Positions 62,896-64,000 of a stretch of DNA of 64,000 nucleotides are shown here, in pieces. Numbering within the stretch: position 1 is the first letter of the stretch; each line of letters opens with the position of its first letter. A program made the translations under genes and the position numbers. The notes beneath the pieces are model-generated. The model was not told the origin of the DNA, searched no databases, and worked only from the letters and a program-made list of their open reading frames with translations. Source of the stretch: an uncultured Clostridia bacterium (GTDB lineage: Bacteria; Bacillota; Clostridia; TANB77; CAG-508); the NCBI GenBank assembly GCA_934180065.1, contig CAKPRA010000001.1:1-64000 (forward strand). Reading direction: 5' to 3'.

Positions 62896-63276
62896 ATGTC
62901 AGATAGTCGTATTGAAAATAGTCAGGCAAAAAATTCCACTAATACAGCATGGCAAATTATTGGTAGGCTTATTACCGCTGGAATAGTTTTAGCAATTACT
63001 GCTTTCTTCACTCCAGGATTTGAAATAAATAATTTCTGGTCATTAGCAATTGCAACTATAGTATTAACTGTTATAGATTTTTTAATTGCTAAATTTACAG
63101 GAATCAAAGCAAGTCCTTTTGGAAAAGGATTTGTAGGATTTGTTCTTTCCGCAGTAATTTTATATGTTACACAATATTTTGTGGCTGGATATGTTATTTC
63201 ATGGATGGCTGCTATAATAGGAGCACTAATCTACGGTGTAGTCGATTATTTTTTACCTGGCGACCAAGAAATGTAA
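62896..63276 (+). CDS. Small membrane protein of the phage-holin-IV/YvlD-like family
   Basis: 126 residues with four predicted transmembrane helices after a polar N-terminus: IIGRLITAGIVLAITAFFTPGF, FWSLAIATIVLTVIDFLIAKF, GFVGFVLSAVILYVTQYFVAG and WMAAIIGALIYGVVDYFLPG. The paired GF.I...W motifs match the YvlD/holin superfamily IV pattern. Role unknown, perhaps envelope stress. ATG with GGGAGG. Monocistronic with a terminator. Confidence 0.75.
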   Translation: MSDSRIENSQAKNSTNTAWQIIGRLITAGIVLAITAFFTPGFEINNFWSLAIATIVLTVIDFLIAKFTGIKASPFGKGFVGFVLSAVILYVTQYFVAGYVISWMAAIIGALIYGVVDYFLPGDQEM

Positions 63277-63277
63277 C

Positions 63278-63312
63278 AAAAAAGGCGAATGATTTAATTA
63301 TTCGCCTTTTTT
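63278..63312. terminator. Bidirectional terminator
   Basis: A 13-bp perfect stem, 63278-63290 (AAAAAAGGCGAAT) with 63300-63312, between the convergent holin-like and UDP-sugar pyrophosphorylase genes. Confidence 0.9.
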
Positions 63313-63348
63313 GAATTTAAAAATATTTTTAAATTTGCATCTACTTTA

Positions 63349-64000
63349 TTAGTTATTTCTTTTAGACATATAATCATTATATAATTCAGTTGCAGTTTTA
63401 GGACTATCTAAACCTTCTGCATTTTTTATAGGAGCAAATTCATCTTCTCTCTTTACTCTTAGAACACTCATATCGTCAAAAAATCCAAACCCGTCAAAAA
63501 TATAAGATTCAAATTTGTATGCATTTGGCTCAGATACCTCAATAAATTCGCCATTCTCATTTAAATAATTTGATTTTTTAAAAGCTGTATGATATGGCAA
63601 TTTTATTTTTGATAATTTTTCTAAAGCTTCTATATTAAATAAATGGCTCAAAATATTTACTTCGCCAAATTTTAATTGTCCTTTTTCATCAATTTCTTCG
63701 GCCATATTTTTTGGGAGCTCTGTATATTCAATAACTTTAGGTACACCATTTAATTTACAAAAAACTCCAACTTTTTCTTGTGGATTTCTTTTGACAATTG
63801 CTTTTGAGGCAATTAAATTTTTTTCTTTTATTGTTAATCCAACTAATATTGGATCTACAATACGCAATAAAACATTGTCAACTCCACCAACAAAAATCCA
63901 TTCTATACCATCATTTTTCATTTGATTTAATAAGCCTGCATTTGCTAGTGATTTGTATATACTTCCATTACCATCAGAAGCTTCTTTTATTAATTTATTT
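63349..64000 (-). CDS. UDP-sugar pyrophosphorylase (UAP1/UDPGP family), 3' part only
   Basis: The reading frame continues without a stop to the end of the window, so the true start lies beyond 64000; an apparent internal start at 63921 is only a Met codon. Visible motifs: EASDGNGSIYKSL, WIFVGGVDNVL, DPILVGLTI, then VVKRNPQEKVGVF-like and GVPKVIEYTELP, FNIEALEKLS and FESYIFDGF. These fit eukaryote-type UTP-dependent uridylyltransferases that make UDP-GlcNAc or UDP-glucose. Which sugar is used cannot be told. Confidence 0.8.
   Translation of the reverse strand, partial: NKLIKEASDGNGSIYKSLANAGLLNQMKNDGIEWIFVGGVDNVLLRIVDPILVGLTIKEKNLIASKAIVKRNPQEKVGVFCKLNGVPKVIEYTELPKNMAEEIDEKGQLKFGEVNILSHLFNIEALEKLSKIKLPYHTAFKKSNYLNENGEFIEVSEPNAYKFESYIFDGFGFFDDMSVLRVKREDEFAPIKNAEGLDSPKTATELYNDYMSKRNN

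Overview
This window is a very AT-rich, tightly packed bacterial chromosome segment. It fits a Clostridia-like Firmicute, probably an uncultured gut-type lineage. Reasons: the rimP-nusA-ylxR-infB-rbfA and rpsL-rpsG-fusA-tuf orders, strong AGGAGG ribosome binding sites, frequent TTG starts, a ClpE-type ATPase with an N-terminal zinc finger, MutS2, ComEC, a BofC-C-like protein and a SpoVB/MurJ-type flippase. I cannot name a genus.

Layout. 0-3.5 kb: a 39-residue membrane peptide with a near-consensus promoter, a dispersed hairpin repeat, an unknown membrane-anchored protein and an unknown HEXXH protein. 3.5-11.4 kb (minus): rimP-nusA-ylxR-infB-rbfA-nrnA-truB, ending in a NadR-like adenylyltransferase where ribF is usual; ylxQ is absent. 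11.5-15.2 kb: trmL and mutS2, each followed by REP-type inverted repeats that share a GGGACGG...TTTGAC core; one of them supplies the last codons and stop of mutS2. 15.3-20 kb (minus): the str operon. 20.9-30 kb: an unrecognised gene island. On the minus strand three tiny genes (50-55 codons) alternate with three large coiled-coil genes; a divergent gene encodes a protein with three acidic/aromatic motifs. 30-42.5 kb: topoisomerase III, ClpE, PgsA, a BofC-like protein, ComEC, an SH3/NlpC-P60 hydrolase, HU and a MurJ/SpoVB flippase. 43-46.4 kb: a TraG/VirD4-type ATPase facing a replication-relaxation-like protein, with no relaxase or other conjugation gene in view. 46.4-56.6 kb: S1 protein, RluB, RluD, LspA, a polytopic membrane protein, PflA, rpsF-ssb-rpsR, MscL, HtpG and an acetyltransferase. 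56.7-60.4 kb: tRNA-Met(CAU), tRNA-Tyr and tRNA-Leu, a second acetyltransferase and an Abi_2-family HEPN protein between two covarying hairpin repeats. 60.5-64 kb: a secreted metallo-beta-lactamase-fold protein with a DUF3006 partner, a radical SAM protein, a small holin-like membrane protein and the 3' part of a UDP-sugar pyrophosphorylase gene.

Most genes are housekeeping. Four things stand out. (1) The Abi_2 gene (59.1-60.1 kb): its predicted transcription start falls at the first base of a conserved hairpin repeat, and a second copy with compensatory stem changes lies after the gene. This resembles an RNA-antitoxin/HEPN-toxin arrangement. (2) Two intergenic regions (32.1-32.5 kb and 42.65-42.95 kb) hold a conserved core of about 110 bases enclosed by 20-25 bp AT-rich arms. 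The arms are complementary within a copy but differ between copies, so either a structured RNA is conserved or an element inserts into palindromes. (3) The alternating small/large coiled-coil operon has no function I recognise. (4) The TraG-like ATPase and replication-relaxation-like protein sit as an isolated pair among core genes.
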